From: Arthrinium phaeospermum
Taxonomy: Eukaryota; Ascomycota; Sordariomycetes; Amphisphaeriales; Apiosporaceae
Direction: 5' to 3'
Length of the DNA: 64,000 bases
NCBI GenBank assembly: GCA_006503535.1
Contig: QYRS01000012.1
Location: 186,001-250,000 of the forward strand
Shown: piece by piece, positions 1-12,365 of the stretch
How the letters are laid out: the number at the start of each line of letters is the position of its first letter
Position numbering within the stretch: position 1 is the stretch's first letter
Program-made: the position numbers and the translations under genes
The notes under the pieces: model-generated
Seen by the model: only the letters and a program-made list of their open reading frames with translations
Databases searched by the model: none
Told to the model about the DNA's origin: nothing

Positions 1-3000
1 GCGTGGAACCCCCAATGGTTTTATATATACAGATGCAAGCCGAGATCGCGTGGCAATCTCTCGTTCTGGGCCATAGTGCTGCTACAATATTGGTCCAATC
101 TCTTCTCCAATCCCAAAACGGGGATTGATAGAGCAATCAATGCTGGCTGCCAAGGATGGAAGAGGGACGATTAGAGGGTGAAGATCCCTGTCGCTCGTAT
201 CCTAGAGGTCACTTCAGGTTAACCCCCCATGGCCGGCCAGGGCCCCCTAAGGCGACCCCCCCTCTTCATCCTTCCGGCGTCCAACCCGCATGGTGGCCCC
301 AATCTGAAAGGGCCCATGTGGAACTTGCCCCGATGGGGAAGGTCTTCTAAGTCGCCCATGATTCTTAGCGATTGGAGGTCTTGGCCCGCCGCTGGCATGC
401 GGCGGCGATTGAGGCACCGATTGCTTTTGGAAGATTCGGTGCAGGAGAATCGAGACACGAGAAGAGACGGAACAAGTCGATCGTCTCGTTGCATCACAGC
501 CTGTGTCGCACCACCTAAGCAATTAAGCAGAAAGGTGCGTGCTACATGGCGCATGTGGGATGCAGGGGACTGGAGTCTCGGTAAGTGGGTGTGGTTTGGC
601 CGTGCACAGTGTTGTTCAGCTGGTCGTCTTTGCGTCTCCTCTTCAACCGTGCTTCAGCCTTTTTCGATGGCGCGGGGAGACGCAGGAGACGCAGGAAACA
701 AGACGCTGTACAACGCGAGCGAAGCTGGTTTTCGCTGCCATTTATTAATATGACGAGCTTCATTGGTCACATCCGCCCTTTCGCGCCGGGACTTGCTTGC
801 TACATTCCTTCAAGCGCAGCCCTTGACTCAGCTGGGAACGCCACAGCAGGTCACCGGTCAGTAACGCCCTCGCGACAGCCGCTGCCGCCGCGAATGGGGT
901 GTGTGGGTGGCTGCACTCCTATGCATGCATCTTGTAACATAAATAAGTATCATGTTATTCCATCCAAGTAAAGCCTTCAATGCGATGCGATGCCCGGGGG
1001 AGCATCCTGCAAACAAGCAAATTGCAGTTGGATTTGAGATGGTGCCTGGGGTGTGGGATAGGTCAGTTGGATTGATTGACTGCATCCACTAAATGGGGAC
1101 CGGCCGGACTCTTCCTGAACCAGAGCCAGGTCCAAGTGGGCGAGGGTGGGCATGGGAAGCGGGACAAACCGTAACCTACATGGTGCAGCAGTTGGTCAGC
1201 AACAGCGGCACCTTCCTCCCTCGCCCGTTCCCGCTGTAATGCTGTAGGTAGGTACTGGAAATACTACCACAACCCCTACAGCACTAACGCCCTACTAACG
1301 AGTATGCCCGGAGGGTTGACATCCAACGACTTCAAGTCATCGTGCTCTCTACTGCTCCAGATCCTGCCCCCCTTGGAAGACGAAACGAGCTTCGATAGGT
1401 GGCTGTTTCAAAGGACGCCTCTTTCGATTGCTAGTAGCAGGCCTACATCCCTTCGTTCTCTGTTGGCGCACGTCGCTGACTGTAGTAAGTATCAATGTAT
1501 GAAATAGGATTTTAGGTAGATGGTATCACAGATCGCAAAACCACCGTCTGGCCCTAGATTTCTTCATGGCGCGATTGAGAGGGCGTGAACGGACTCCACC
1601 GGTCCACTAACGTCCCTCGAACTGCCAAAACCAGGGCGCGCCGCTTTCTGCATCAGGGAGCAAGGGAGCTGGGGGCAAGGAACATGAAGCTATGACCGAT
1701 TCGATCAGTGCACGTTGGGACCCGGCCACGGCCAATGCATGCTTGCTCCAAGCAATTAATCATTAATCAATCTTGATCCTTGATTTCTTGCCATCCGTTA
1801 TCACATCAGCGGATCGTAGCAACCCGAAGACGGAGTTCTGGACTGGGTACGACTCAGTTACCTACCTAGGGGGCCGGACAAGATGCCTCTTTTCGAACAA
1901 GTAGGCCATTTGGCTTATCTCTGCTACCTGCTGTTATCGGCAAGCGCGAAGTCGCTATTGGGCGCAACGGGACGGCCATCGTAGCCGCCCAGGAACTTGG
2001 CTCGACTCTAATAACTGCAGCTGCCTTGGCGTCTAACCCATGGCTTCGTCAAGGGGGGCATCGCCTTCTACTTCTTGCTCTCCCTTGCGTCGGGGTCACC
2101 TTGAGCCACGAGACATTTTTCAGTCGAGCGGTACGGAGTAGTGGCCCTCCTTCCTCCCTATCCCAAGCAGGTCGACATCCATCTGGCATAAGCCAGCAGT
2201 GATAGCTGATAGGTAGCGCCCTCCGTTGCATTTCGGCACCAAGTTTCGTTGCTTTCAAGAATGCGACACCCATCATATCACCTCTCCCCATCGGGAAAGT
2301 CAAGCACCCGAGGCTGCAAGGTCTCACAACCGTCCCGTCGGTTTGGTTCGAAATCCTCCCAACAGATAAACACCACGAGCCGAAACGGAAGGTAGTTTTG
2401 TTTTTGACGTTTCATTGTTTCATCATGAAAGCCTGACATACGTGCGCGATCGACAGATGAGCATGGGATTCCGACGGAGGATGCAGGTCGGCTGTCTGGC
2501 TGTCAGCATGTCAGATGTTTATCTTCATCTTTGTGATACATACCGTGGCACGGCCGCCGGAGGATCCAAACGAAAATTGGGGGTTGCTTCTCTCCAAAGA
2601 GTTTTGCTTCTTATCAGCTCTTACCGGATCGTATCTCATTAGGTAGGTGGTGAACGGCACTGAATGCGGTTGGCAGTTGGTGTTCCCATCGCTCTGTCGC
2701 GTAATCAGCAAGAGACCTCAATGGTATGGTGAATTGACCTCGGCTTGTGGCTCGTTACGTAGCGTACGGAGTAGCTACCGGGTAATATCTGTCCGCCAAC
2801 CATCTATCATCTACTACCTGACAGGTATGCACTACATCGCGCACTATGTCGCTCGAACACGTTGTCACTTCCCGCAGCTACCGTCACAAGCTGCCGTCTG
2901 GTTGGATTGAAATGATGCAACGTCTATCTACCTACTCTTTAGCCTACCACCTAGCTGCTTGCTGCTTGCTGCACCGGGGCTTTCTTCTAACATTAGTTTA

Positions 3001-4810
3001 AAGGGTCCTCACAAAAAACCAAGCTGAAGCAATTGTTGGAGCCAGCAATAGGTGTGGATTGTGCCGCCTCCATCTTCCGAGTTCCCGCGAGCCCACGCAT
3101 GCCCACGCTGCCCACTCAATTCGGGCCACCAACGGCAAAACCATTGGCCATGCAGGGTATGTGCATATGTGCGCAATCGATGTTGGAGATGACCATCTTG
3201 CCCTGTCAGCACTTGTACGAAACAGACACAGCACCACCAAAATTCGCCCATTCACTGCCCATTCAGCTTCCCGAGACCCCCCGAGCCGTGCCGGGAGCCT
3301 GGATGGACAGGCGCAGAAGGAAGATCCCCATGAGACAGCAGTGTCTTATAAGTAAGCATGTGATTGACTGGGAGCAAGCCCCGCCAGGCGACCAAGTTTG
3401 GTTTGTTTGGCCAGTGATATTCTGAGCGATAGACGCCGGGGCTTTACCCACATTCATCTCGTCTACTAGTACATATTTACGGGCCCGTAATCCTGCCTAC
3501 CAGCTTTCGTACCGTGCACCGAGGAGTTCTGCGAGGAGTTGCCAGCCTTCGAATCTGCGAACAGTCTAACTGGGCACCGGCTATGCCATCCGGCCGATAG
3601 AAGATCGCCACTCTGAATCCGGACATGTCACTCAGCTTCCCCTACTACTAGGCCAGCACTAGCCCCGGCGACCGATGTAACGAGCAACAGCAGGGCGAGC
3701 AGGGCTGGCAGGCTTAGCTGTATTGAGAAGGCGCCGCAATAGGCGGGTCGCAAGCAGTGCAACCAGTAGTGCAACCACCACCCCATTCCTGAGCATCCGA
3801 TCAGCCGCAGCAATTGAGCATGGCGTTATCAGGACATGATGGCCCAGACTTGCATCGACGCCGCTATGAAGAGGATTGGTGCAGAGGTCAAAACGATACT
3901 GGACGAAGCCGCGAAACGGCCATGAAACAGGACAGCATCCATCAAAGTACTCGAATCATCTGTGAACTTGTTGTCGTAGCGTTGCTTCCTGTGCGTCACG
4001 GATACCGTCGGGTGAACGAGGTATGTAGCCAAACCCGTTTGGCAAGCAAGGTGCGGTTGCCAGCACATTCGCATTGCAGCTGATATATTCATTGGCAGTG
4101 AGTACACCAATGAAATCCCCGCGGGTAACAATCAGGCTCTACCAATATGAGTCGTCTCTCACGTAATACGGTTACCGGCGCGGCCCCCAAACCGAGCGCA
4201 GTTGATCGATCACGAAGTACCTACTCATGCTTGAAGCCTTGTCGAGTGACAGGCAATGAAAACCCCAATGACTATTCTCCGTACGGCCTGGCTGCGTATT
4301 TGTGACGAGCTTCATGCGTTCAAATGTGCCGGCCGGATGACTTCATGGGGAGCGCTGCGCAAGCAACGGGTTGGCAATTGATGTTTGGGTGGAAAGGTCA
4401 ACGTCTTCATGCGTACAAGACGACATGGCAATGATAATCCAGCTTTTCGGGCTTATATTGATGTGAGGTCAGGTGGCGCGACCTGCACATCTTTCTGGGA
4501 CAACCACTCAATGTCCTCAGTTGTGATATGCATACCACCGTGACTCAAACTTCAGAGGTCCCGCGAGCGTCAATGGCCGACAACATTGCTTTGCAGGCTG
4601 CATCACAGTTGCACCACAGTCATTTCTTTGCTTCAATTCACAATTTGTACCATTGCTTCACTTGGCTACCTAGTGGGCTCTCATCAACTCTTCTGCCCAA
4701 CACCAAACATTGACGGCTACCCGCCGCCCGTAAAAACGCATGTACACACGCGCATCGCACAGCTCCGACGTCCTCATGACACCCCACCAGCCCCTATGAA
4801 ACGAAACCCG
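1..4810. other. Intergenic stretch, no supported gene
   Basis: Only short, overlapping, low-quality open frames occur here on both strands, and none has a recognisable motif, a splice pattern joining exons, or a signal peptide followed by a plausible body. A hydrophobic 61-codon frame at 3628-3813 (minus) is leucine-rich but has no context. I see no gene, tRNA or clear repeat. Confidence 0.6.
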
Positions 4811-5668
4811 CTACTCCTGCTTGAACTGCTGGAAGAAGGCCCAGCTCTCGTCGGCCGAGAAGGTGGTGCTGCTCCCCTTGTCCATTGGCTGGGGCGTATG
4901 GGGCCCGTCAAACGCGACAAAGGTCGTGGGGTACTTGCAGTCATCGTAGACCGTCTTGATGTGGGTACCGGACCCTTTGGCGGGCTCCGGGGCCGTCTTC
5001 TTGGTGCAGCCGTTGTTGGTGACGAACTGGTCGCGCATCTGGCGGCCGAGGGCGAACGGCAGCACCTGGTCGCTCACGCCGTGCTGGTTGTACCAGGCGA
5101 TGGGGTCCTTGCCGCCGGTGCAGCCCGACATGGGCCCGCCGCTGAGCACGGCGACGGCCTTGAAGTCCTTGGCGCGCGCGCACGCGATGGCGTACGACAT
5201 GGACGCGCCGTAGCTGAAGCCGGTCGAGTACCGGTGCGCCGTGTCGACGCACAGGTCCGCCTCGACCGTCTTGAGCATGGCGTCGGTGAAGCTCAGGTCC
5301 TCGCCGCCCGCGTTGCCCCAGCCCTGGTTCAGCCCGTTGGGCGCAATGTAGATGGCCGTGTTGTCCGTGTCGAGCGCCGGCAGGCCGTACCACGGCAGGT
5401 ACCCGCCCGTGCCCGCGACCACCTGCGAGGCCTGCCCGCCGAGCGCGTGGAACGTGAACATGAGCTTGTACGGGTGCGTGTTGTTGTACGACGGCGGCAG
5501 CTTGATGTAGTACTGCCGCTGCTTGTTGTTCACTGTCAGGCTGTACGGCGACGTGCCTGTCAGCGTCGGCTCCTTGCCGCAGCCCGCCGACGCAGCGGCC
5601 GACGCGGTCTGGGCGAGCAGAGAGGCAGTCACTGCCACGAGGGCGAGCAGGCTCTTGAGGAAGGCCAT
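4811..5668 (-). CDS. Secreted feruloyl esterase, CE1/FaeB-like
   Basis: Single-exon gene for a 285-residue secreted alpha/beta-hydrolase of the feruloyl esterase B type, which releases ferulic and p-coumaric acid from plant cell-wall arabinoxylan. The start is the ATG preceding a hydrophobic signal peptide (residues 1 to about 24, ending TASA); the open frame extends 50 codons further upstream, but that part is not signal-like. The nucleophile lies in GFSYGAS (Ser152), the acid is probably Asp200 (GVSDQ) and the base His257 (DGPHTP). Cysteines at 30, 140, 163, 183, 221 and 244 suggest disulfides, as in the family. No CBM1 is attached. An AA9 monooxygenase gene lies upstream in the same orientation, fitting lignocellulose degradation. 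Length and triad match the family. Confidence 0.9.
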   Translation of the reverse strand: MAFLKSLLALVAVTASLLAQTASAAASAGCGKEPTLTGTSPYSLTVNNKQRQYYIKLPPSYNNTHPYKLMFTFHALGGQASQVVAGTGGYLPWYGLPALDTDNTAIYIAPNGLNQGWGNAGGEDLSFTDAMLKTVEADLCVDTAHRYSTGFSYGASMSYAIACARAKDFKAVAVLSGGPMSGCTGGKDPIAWYNQHGVSDQVLPFALGRQMRDQFVTNNGCTKKTAPEPAKGSGTHIKTVYDDCKYPTTFVAFDGPHTPQPMDKGSSTTFSADESWAFFQQFKQE

Positions 5669-6362
5669 GGTTGTTCGTCGTTGACCAAGTGAGGAGTCGT
5701 CCAGGGTAGCGCGATCTCTTGGTGTCCGGTGGCGATGCGATTGGGATGAGATGCAACAGAGCAATAGGTTATCGTCGTCGTCTCGCCATCCCATATATAC
5801 ACACACTGAAGTTCTCATCTATATGAGTGTGTCCCCGGTAGACTGCTGCGGCAAAGTCCCATCCGACATGGGGGATTCTGCCGATTGGCTGCGATGGGGT
5901 CCCGCTGACCAGATTTGGCGAAAGGAACCAACCTTGGGACACCCCGGAAGATGAAGCGGCAACTGTCCACGCACCAGGTGAATAAATTGCCAATATGCAC
6001 CCCGCATGGGCAGGGGCGAGGGCTAAGTCGGCTTAATAAGTTATATGTGCCGCTATGGGGTTATCGGTAACATCCCGCTGCAGTGGACCTGAGATAGAGT
6101 GCGAGGCGAAGTGTCACGGCATGCTACATCGGCTCTCGATGGAAACCGTGAAAATTGACAGGTCTACTACTGCATATGGTGAACCGTTGTACCCTACTTG
6201 CGTGGGGCGGTAGGCCAGATCCGACTGATCTTTTAGCAAAGCAAGCGATATGATATATACAATGTGAGTAAAACGGTGAACTATGTACACGAATCATCGT
6301 ACGCTGCCCTACTGGGGGCAGACACAGGTGTCGAAGCTTGTGTTATGGCACACACGGGTATT
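5669..6362. other. Intergenic region between esterase and LPMO genes
   Basis: Holds the esterase promoter and leader and the 3' region of the LPMO gene. No further gene is visible. Confidence 0.6.
5789..5800 (-). promoter_or_regulatory. Putative TATA box of the feruloyl esterase gene
   Basis: Reading the minus strand, TATATATGG lies about 125 nt upstream of the esterase ATG, a normal place for a TATA element of a strongly induced fungal hydrolase gene. This is inferred from motif and position only. Confidence 0.4.
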
Positions 6363-7331
6363 CTAGAAGCCCTGTCCTTGATGGTACCAACGTCGACCCA
6401 CGTCTCTTGTGCGGCCCTTGACACCATCGGCGGCAGCTGCATCTGTTGGCCTCGCAATCACATTATATCTGGGAGCGGGAGTTTTGCGGACGAGGTCGTC
6501 GACTGTGATGGGTGTTCCCGACGCCGTTGGAACAGGATGGCTGAGTGATGCTGTCACCGCATCGCCGATCAAAGTCGGCCCTGGGATCGGATAGCTCTGG
6601 ACCCCCGTGGTGATGTTGAGCTGGATGCCGGGGTCACTCGCCCGGTATAGGTTCTCCCCGGGAGTTCCTGCGGGAAGTTCGGCACCGGAACCCTGGATCT
6701 CCAGATTGAAGCACTGGGGATAGTTCTGGATACCGTCCGCGTAGGACGCGTTGTGCAGCGCGATGATCTCGGTGCGCAGGACATAGAATCCCGGCTTGAT
6801 CCGAGGCGGGATCTCCACGACCCACGAGTTGTTGTTGGCGATGAGCTGGTCGCTGGCCCAGTATCCGAAGGACGGCGCAGCGCCCTTCTCTTTCGTTGCC
6901 GGCGTCACCAGGCCAGCCTGGCTGATCTTGAAGAACTCGAGCTTAGTCTTGTCGACCGCCTCGCAGCCCGAGTCGCCGCAATCGGCCAGGTAGTCCAAGA
7001 CGGGCCCACGGTGGTTCTGCGGCCATCCGTTCCACTGGACGTGGATCTGGCCGCCGGCCTTGACCGGGGCGTGGCCGTGGCCGTTCGCGCCGCCGCGGTG
7101 GCAGATGATGTCGGGGCTCTGGTAGCTCGTCTGATTGACGTAGCCTTGATCCTCAGCCGTCGTCGACCAGGCCGTTAGGAGGGAAGGGTTTTGGTACCCG
7201 GGCAATGGGCGGAAGCCTTGGTAGGAGCGCCCGTCGATGTTGATGTTGGAAACGAAACTGTGCGCAGAGACCCAGGTTGATCCTACACTAAGCAGAGCTG
7301 CGAGGAGCTGGGTGGGAGTGGACGGGGACAT
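6363..7331 (-). CDS. AA9 lytic polysaccharide monooxygenase
   Basis: Single-exon gene, 322 residues, for a secreted copper-dependent LPMO that oxidatively cleaves cellulose or related glucans. The signal peptide (1-23, ending VSA) places His24 (HSF) at the mature N terminus, as the copper histidine brace needs. The second copper His is His107 in NHRGPVLDYLADCG; the axial Tyr204 and second-sphere Gln202 lie in QNYPQCFNLEI. Two usual second-sphere features differ: the common SHHGP is NHRGP, and the His of the common LRHEIIALH is Thr187 (LRTEIIALH). The tail after about residue 250 is a Pro/Ala-rich low-complexity extension without a CBM1. The start was chosen at the ATG before the signal peptide, 22 codons inside the open frame. 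It lies in tandem with the feruloyl esterase gene. Confidence 0.93.
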   Translation of the reverse strand: MSPSTPTQLLAALLSVGSTWVSAHSFVSNINIDGRSYQGFRPLPGYQNPSLLTAWSTTAEDQGYVNQTSYQSPDIICHRGGANGHGHAPVKAGGQIHVQWNGWPQNHRGPVLDYLADCGDSGCEAVDKTKLEFFKISQAGLVTPATKEKGAAPSFGYWASDQLIANNNSWVVEIPPRIKPGFYVLRTEIIALHNASYADGIQNYPQCFNLEIQGSGAELPAGTPGENLYRASDPGIQLNITTGVQSYPIPGPTLIGDAVTASLSHPVPTASGTPITVDDLVRKTPAPRYNVIARPTDAAAADGVKGRTRDVGRRWYHQGQGF

Positions 7332-9209
7332 GATGTCCTTGAATGGTGAATTCACCCTAAAGTTTCGAGCTGGATAGACTGAAGGGGAACACAGCATGTA
7401 GGTGATCCAGGGTTCTTCAGGGCCACAGACGAGGAGTCAAGTACATGCCTAAGATATAAGAAGCGCCAACAACCCGGTTGGAAATATTGGCATATGAGGG
7501 ATCAACGACAAAAGCAACGAAACAAGTAATCCGCCCCGTCGTGCGACCATGGGCGAAGGACATAATTAAGCCACCTGTATAAAGATGTCTCATGAACCTT
7601 GGAATGGGGCCTGCTGAGTCCATTTTGCCTAATAGCCTCATCTATATGAAAGCGGGCTGCTGGTCGTTTTCCAGCACGCTAACCAGTGCAGATCCTACAT
7701 TGCTTACGGCAATGGGCCTCTGAAGTTCTCATGGGAGAGACGTCGCTGCATTGGCGTATTGCGGCCACCGGGCCTTTGCAGACGGAGAGCTCCATGATCT
7801 CCACGATTTGAGCACGATTTGGGTGGATTGGCCGGCTATGTTTCTTTATATGTACCTTGGCGCGAGACTTCCAGAGACAGAGACAGCGAGGATCTGCAGG
7901 ACCATCTGGCCGTCGGATCTCATCTTCTCGTGGCCTGCGGTCAAGTCGGCCGAAACCCTAGGCTTGGCAGCATAGTCCACATTTCAACGGTTTCTCCATG
8001 GTGAAAACCGGGACTGAGTGATGGGTCTCCCCTTGATGATCGCGAGGCATGCAGCAGCATGCCCGGGTTCACATTGATATGTAAGAAACCTGACAACGGA
8101 AGTCGTATTGATCTCCCAACCAAGACTGCGTCAGATGCAAGTTGCACCACGATATTGGCGAGCTGGGCCAGCCCAGCGCATTGCGCAAACGGGGACGATA
8201 GAGGACTTGTAGGGGCCTGGTAAATGAAGGTCAATCTATCCGAGGTGCCGTCTACGCCAGTTGGTTGGAGAAGTGCCGGTTTTACGTCTGGCTTTACAGG
8301 GGGGTTCCTGACAAGTCGCATTCCCCTCTTGGTGGTTCGCGGGTCTCTCCTCCGCAACCTCTTTCTGGGGAGATCTTCGTCAGGTTCCCTCGACGTGCAG
8401 TGATTGATTGACTCGCTAAGCCGCGCTCCATGGCCCAAGGGTCTTACATAAGTTTTGAACCCCTAATGTGGCAGATTCCATCCGTCGTTGTGGCTGCCAC
8501 CGAATGCGGAACATCTCCAGCGGCAGTTCAGTGGCATTTTTGTGGCTTAAACCGCCGCAACCTCAGCTGTCAGCTTCTAGTGCCCGTTCGCTGCTGCATG
8601 GCTGCTGCTTCCTTTAGCGGCTCCAGGTGCCCAAGCTCGCCCAAAAAAACGCGCCTCAGCCAGGGCGTTTGCACGGGAGGGAAGGAAAAAAAAATAGGGC
8701 GGGCGGGAAACAGCGCCCCCTTCTAGCCAATGACAGCGGTTTGACGTCAATTGTTGACATTTTGGCTGTCGCATGGAGCTCTCCCCAAGCTAGACGCGTC
8801 CCCGGCCACTAGAGCGAGCTCCAGTTTGCAGTTGCTGCTTCCTGGACGTACGTCAAGTCTGTTTGCACTTGCTCTTTGCGATAGAAGTTCTTGAGGGGAC
8901 AAGACAGAAAAAAAATAGTCCTCGTGCGCGTCTGCCTATTCTCATCCAGTCTGTATCTCGACTTCCATTTCAATTGCATCCCGCCAAACACAACTGTAGT
9001 GACACGATTTGCAATCCTTTTCAATTAAAGATAGCTCCCGATTTCACTGTCTGTCTCTGTCTCTCTTTCCAATCTGAGACCTGGTTCTCCTTCAACTTAT
9101 ACAGGGTTGGACAATTGGATGCACGCGGCAGCGCAATCAGCAGGCAAATCGATTTGACTCCCACAACCCAATTCCGGAAGCAAACCAACAAACAGGAACA
9201 CAGTCAGCC
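7332..9209. other. Intergenic stretch, no supported gene
   Basis: No motif-bearing frame is visible. The part next to 9210 (about 8700-9200) is pyrimidine-rich with CT tracts, typical of a fungal promoter and 5' leader for the plus-strand gene that follows. Confidence 0.55.
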
Positions 9210-10455
9210 ATGTCTTCTTCCGGCTGGTCCTGGGACCCGGCCCGACCTCTAGGCGACGGAGACGTCAATCGCCTGTGGCCGAGCTTGATGCCGACGGCTC
9301 AGAACTCTGCCAACGGCATCAACGCTACCAACGGCACAAACGGCATCAACGGCCATCATTATTCCTTCTCCGCACCCGTGCGTCTTCATCACATCCCTTG
9401 CTCCCCGAATGTCTCACTGACACGCACCCCCCATACAGCCGCCACCCCAGCCCTATCCCGACAACGGCAATGAAAACCAATGTGCCGTGGCTCAATCTCC
9501 CAATGGCGCCAAGCCGGCAGAAAGCCCCCAGCAGAGCCCTGACTCCGACTCCAAACCAGCCAAGGCTCCCGCCCCCAGAAAGCGCAAGTCCGACGCCGTC
9601 GTCATCGAGGAGCCCAGCCCCGAAGACCTCCCCGAAATTCCCGACGATGATCCACGCCTCGAAGAGGTCGACCAATCATGCAACCAGATCCGCAGCAAGA
9701 TCCGCCGCTTCATCGATTCGGGCGTCATGAAGGTCGGCGAGTTCCAGACCGCCATCGATGTATCGGCTGCTTCCTATCGTCGCTTCATGAACCAGACGGG
9801 CGTCCGCCAGGGAGAGGGGTCCGATGCGTACCTGAACGCGTGCCGATTCTTCAAGAAGCGCGAGCTGCAGGGCCTGAAGGCCGTTCCGCCCAAGAAGAAG
9901 GCGCGATCCTCGGTAGGGGGCAAGGACGCCGGCAAGACGGATAAACAGAAGGCTGCCGACGCCGTTGACACGGGCGACATCAAGCTCGAAGGCGAGGACG
10001 AGGGCGACGTGCCAGTCTACGAAACCTGCGACGAGTTGCGCAAGAAGATTCGTGCATTCCTGAAGAAGGACGGAATCACACAGGCAGCTCTCTGCCGAGC
10101 CATCAGCGCATGTCTCCCCGGCGATCAAGTCGTGCAGGCCCGTCAGCTGAGTACCTTCATGGGCAAGAGCGGGCCCAGCGTGGGAAACAGCAGCCCCGCC
10201 TTCTACGGCGGCTACGTCTTCTTTGAAAAGCTGCGCATCAAGGAGGACAAGCCCAAGAGCAAATTCCGTCTCGAGATGGAGGACATCTTTGGCCCGGGGC
10301 GAGGTGGTAAGAAGAAGTCGCTTAGCCACCGTGAAGATGGCAAGCCTGGATTCGAGACCAAACACGATCTCAATGCTCCCATGTTCATGATGGACAACGA
10401 GCGCCTGAGCGAGGACAAGCATGGGCAGCTTCACCTCATCACAGTGGGACGGTAA
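9210..10455 (+). CDS. Nuclear protein with two DUF7726-like helical domains
   Basis: Two exons, 9210-9377 and 9439-10455, joined in phase 0 across a 61-nt intron (GTGCGT donor, CTGAC branch, ATACAG acceptor); 394 residues. The N terminus is Asn/Gly/Pro-rich and disordered. Basic stretches PRKRKSD and PPKKKARSS look like nuclear localisation signals. Two related helical units follow, one starting SCNQIRSKIRRFI and one starting CDELRKKIRAFLKKDGI, each ending near an aromatic FF-(E/K)K-(L/R) segment. This matches my memory of the fungal DUF7726 repeat, thought to be a DNA-binding-like helical fold. The function is unknown and the family name is from memory, so the structure is firmer than the label. 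Confidence 0.8.
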
Positions 10456-10860
10456 AAGGTGAGTGATTTTCCACTGGCGGCGCAATCGGGTTCTGGGTGT
10501 TATAAGTGTCGAAAAAGCGTTTAAGCGCGCATGTGCTATTGCTGCTCAACTTCATTATTGTACGATACCTGCACGAATATCGCTGCTGTAGACGATACAT
10601 GGGCCGGAAGGTTATTTCAACGCAATAGGGCCGTCTCACATCTTACGTGGTGCCCAGCACTCTAGCTGGGCCACAACAGACTGGGTCAGAAAATTCAAAA
10701 GTGTGCTGTTCACAACCTGCGCTCCTGGAGGCATGCTCAACTGATATACGTCCAATTTATGCGTGATGCAGATACAAGATGTTCGACCGTTTACCCTCAG
10801 TGTATGTAGGAAAGGATTGTGAGCCAGCCAGTCCATTATTGATCCGTGGCCAACCTCAGA
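10456..10860. other. Convergent intergenic region
   Basis: Lies between two convergent genes and probably holds both 3' untranslated regions. Nothing else is visible. Confidence 0.5.
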
Positions 10861-11547
10861 TCAGTCGAAGTACGACGTCTTGGTATCTGGGTTGGCACCG
10901 GGTGTCGGGGTCGCGGGAAGGGCGCGTAGGCCTACTACAAAGCCCATGTTGCTGAGGACGCGCATCTGCCGGTCACGCGGGATGGCTTCAGTCGCGACGC
11001 ACCCTTTGCTCGCGGTGCCGTCGGAGCCGCAGCACGTCCAGTTGTAGCGTCCTAGGACGGAGCCGTCGACGTTGATGGAGTCGGGGAAGAAGACGGCTTC
11101 TCCTGTGGGAGTGCGCGTGGGACAGGTTCAGTGAGTGCGCGTGGCCAAGGCAGAGAGGCTCATGGCTGGGGGTGGAGACAAAGACGGAAGTTCGACCAAG
11201 AAAACATACAAGTACTTACCAGTGTGGTAGACGAACTTGCCATCCGCGTCGCGGTATTGTTCGAGGCCCCCGTCAGAAGTGGCACCCTTGGGCAGCTCGT
11301 GGAAGCCGGCCGAGGCCACCTTGGGCAGCGGTGTGGACAGCTTGAGCCGCATGAATCGGGCGCCCGACTGATGTGCCCGGTCCTGTTCCTCTGCCTGCTC
11401 GGCGCGGTTGCGCTCGAGAATCGCCAGGGCTAGTTGGTGGGCCGAAGCCAGTAGGGCTTTGCTCTTGTCTTGGCTTGCCAGTTTGAGGACCAGCTCCCGC
11501 AGGTCGCCTTCGGTCAGCTTTTCCAGGTCGGCGGTGATGGAGGTCAT
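10861..11547 (-). CDS. Small CHORD-like zinc-binding protein
   Basis: Two exons, 11547-11220 and 11102-10861, joined through a split Gly codon across a 117-nt intron with a GTAAGT donor and CCACAG acceptor; 189 residues. The N-terminal half (LEKLTEGDLRELVLKLASQ onward) is helical and charged. The C-terminal half contains KFVYHTGE, then RYNWTCCGSDGTASKGC, which is the layout of the second part of a CHORD zinc module (YHPG ... WSCC ... GC). The upstream Cys pair of a full CHORD is not obvious, so zinc binding may be partial. A second protein with the same helical N terminus and WTCCG signature lies at 21989-22621. Function unknown; a stress or chaperone-linked role can only be inferred from CHORD proteins in general. 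Confidence 0.75.
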
Positions 11548-12365
11548 GGTGACTGGTGGTTCCTGGGGAGGAGCCGGTGCCAAAGATTAGGAAGAGGGTA
11601 TTGATTCGACCGTGGCTCACCAATATGCGAGCTGCTGGTGTTGTTGGTCGTGGGCTTGGTTATGGGGTTGAGGTATTGATGTCGTTGGGTTGGAATCGCT
11701 TTTGCCCTCGGACATCATCTGGGCACCATCTAACAGTCATAGGGACACATGCTGATACAACTCGACGACTCTTATCTAGAGAGAGGTCGCAGCAATTGTC
11801 AGTACTTGCGTCACATTCATTCCAGTCACGATTGCTTGTCGTGACTCCCCGGGCAGAACCCGCATGAAATCAGAATGTGATGCGCACACATCGTTTCTCG
11901 CCGCGGAACAGTCTCTGAACAAGATCATTACATTACGACTCTGATACAATTATGATTCAATATTTCGTTTATCAAGTATGGTCAATTATGTCGCTCTATA
12001 TATACAAAGAAAAGGATACCGGCCATGACTTGGCCAGCGATCGCTGGAATAAGCTGTACTCTGCCTAGTAGCAGCACCTATGTTTCTCTGATCATTCCAC
12101 CTTGATCATTCCGATTATTCCCAGCCACGCCAGGAAAGTGCCGCGTGTCAATCCGACATTTCTCTGCTGTTGTCTGTCGTACCAAAGCATGCCCCACTCC
12201 CAGTCACCTCCCACGCACAAGGACGCGAAATTCCAGATCAAGCATCTGGACTCAACTCGAGTCATGTCAGCCATCTCATCGCGTTTTGATAGAATTCTGG
12301 ATTCTCGAGATACCGAAGACTTGGTCGATGGATTGTCGTATGGGCTTGCCGGGCACTGGTTCTGT
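11548..12365. other. Intergenic region
   Basis: Contains the upstream region of the CHORD-like gene and the 3' region of the chitinase gene; AT-rich around 11900-12060. No gene is seen. Confidence 0.55.
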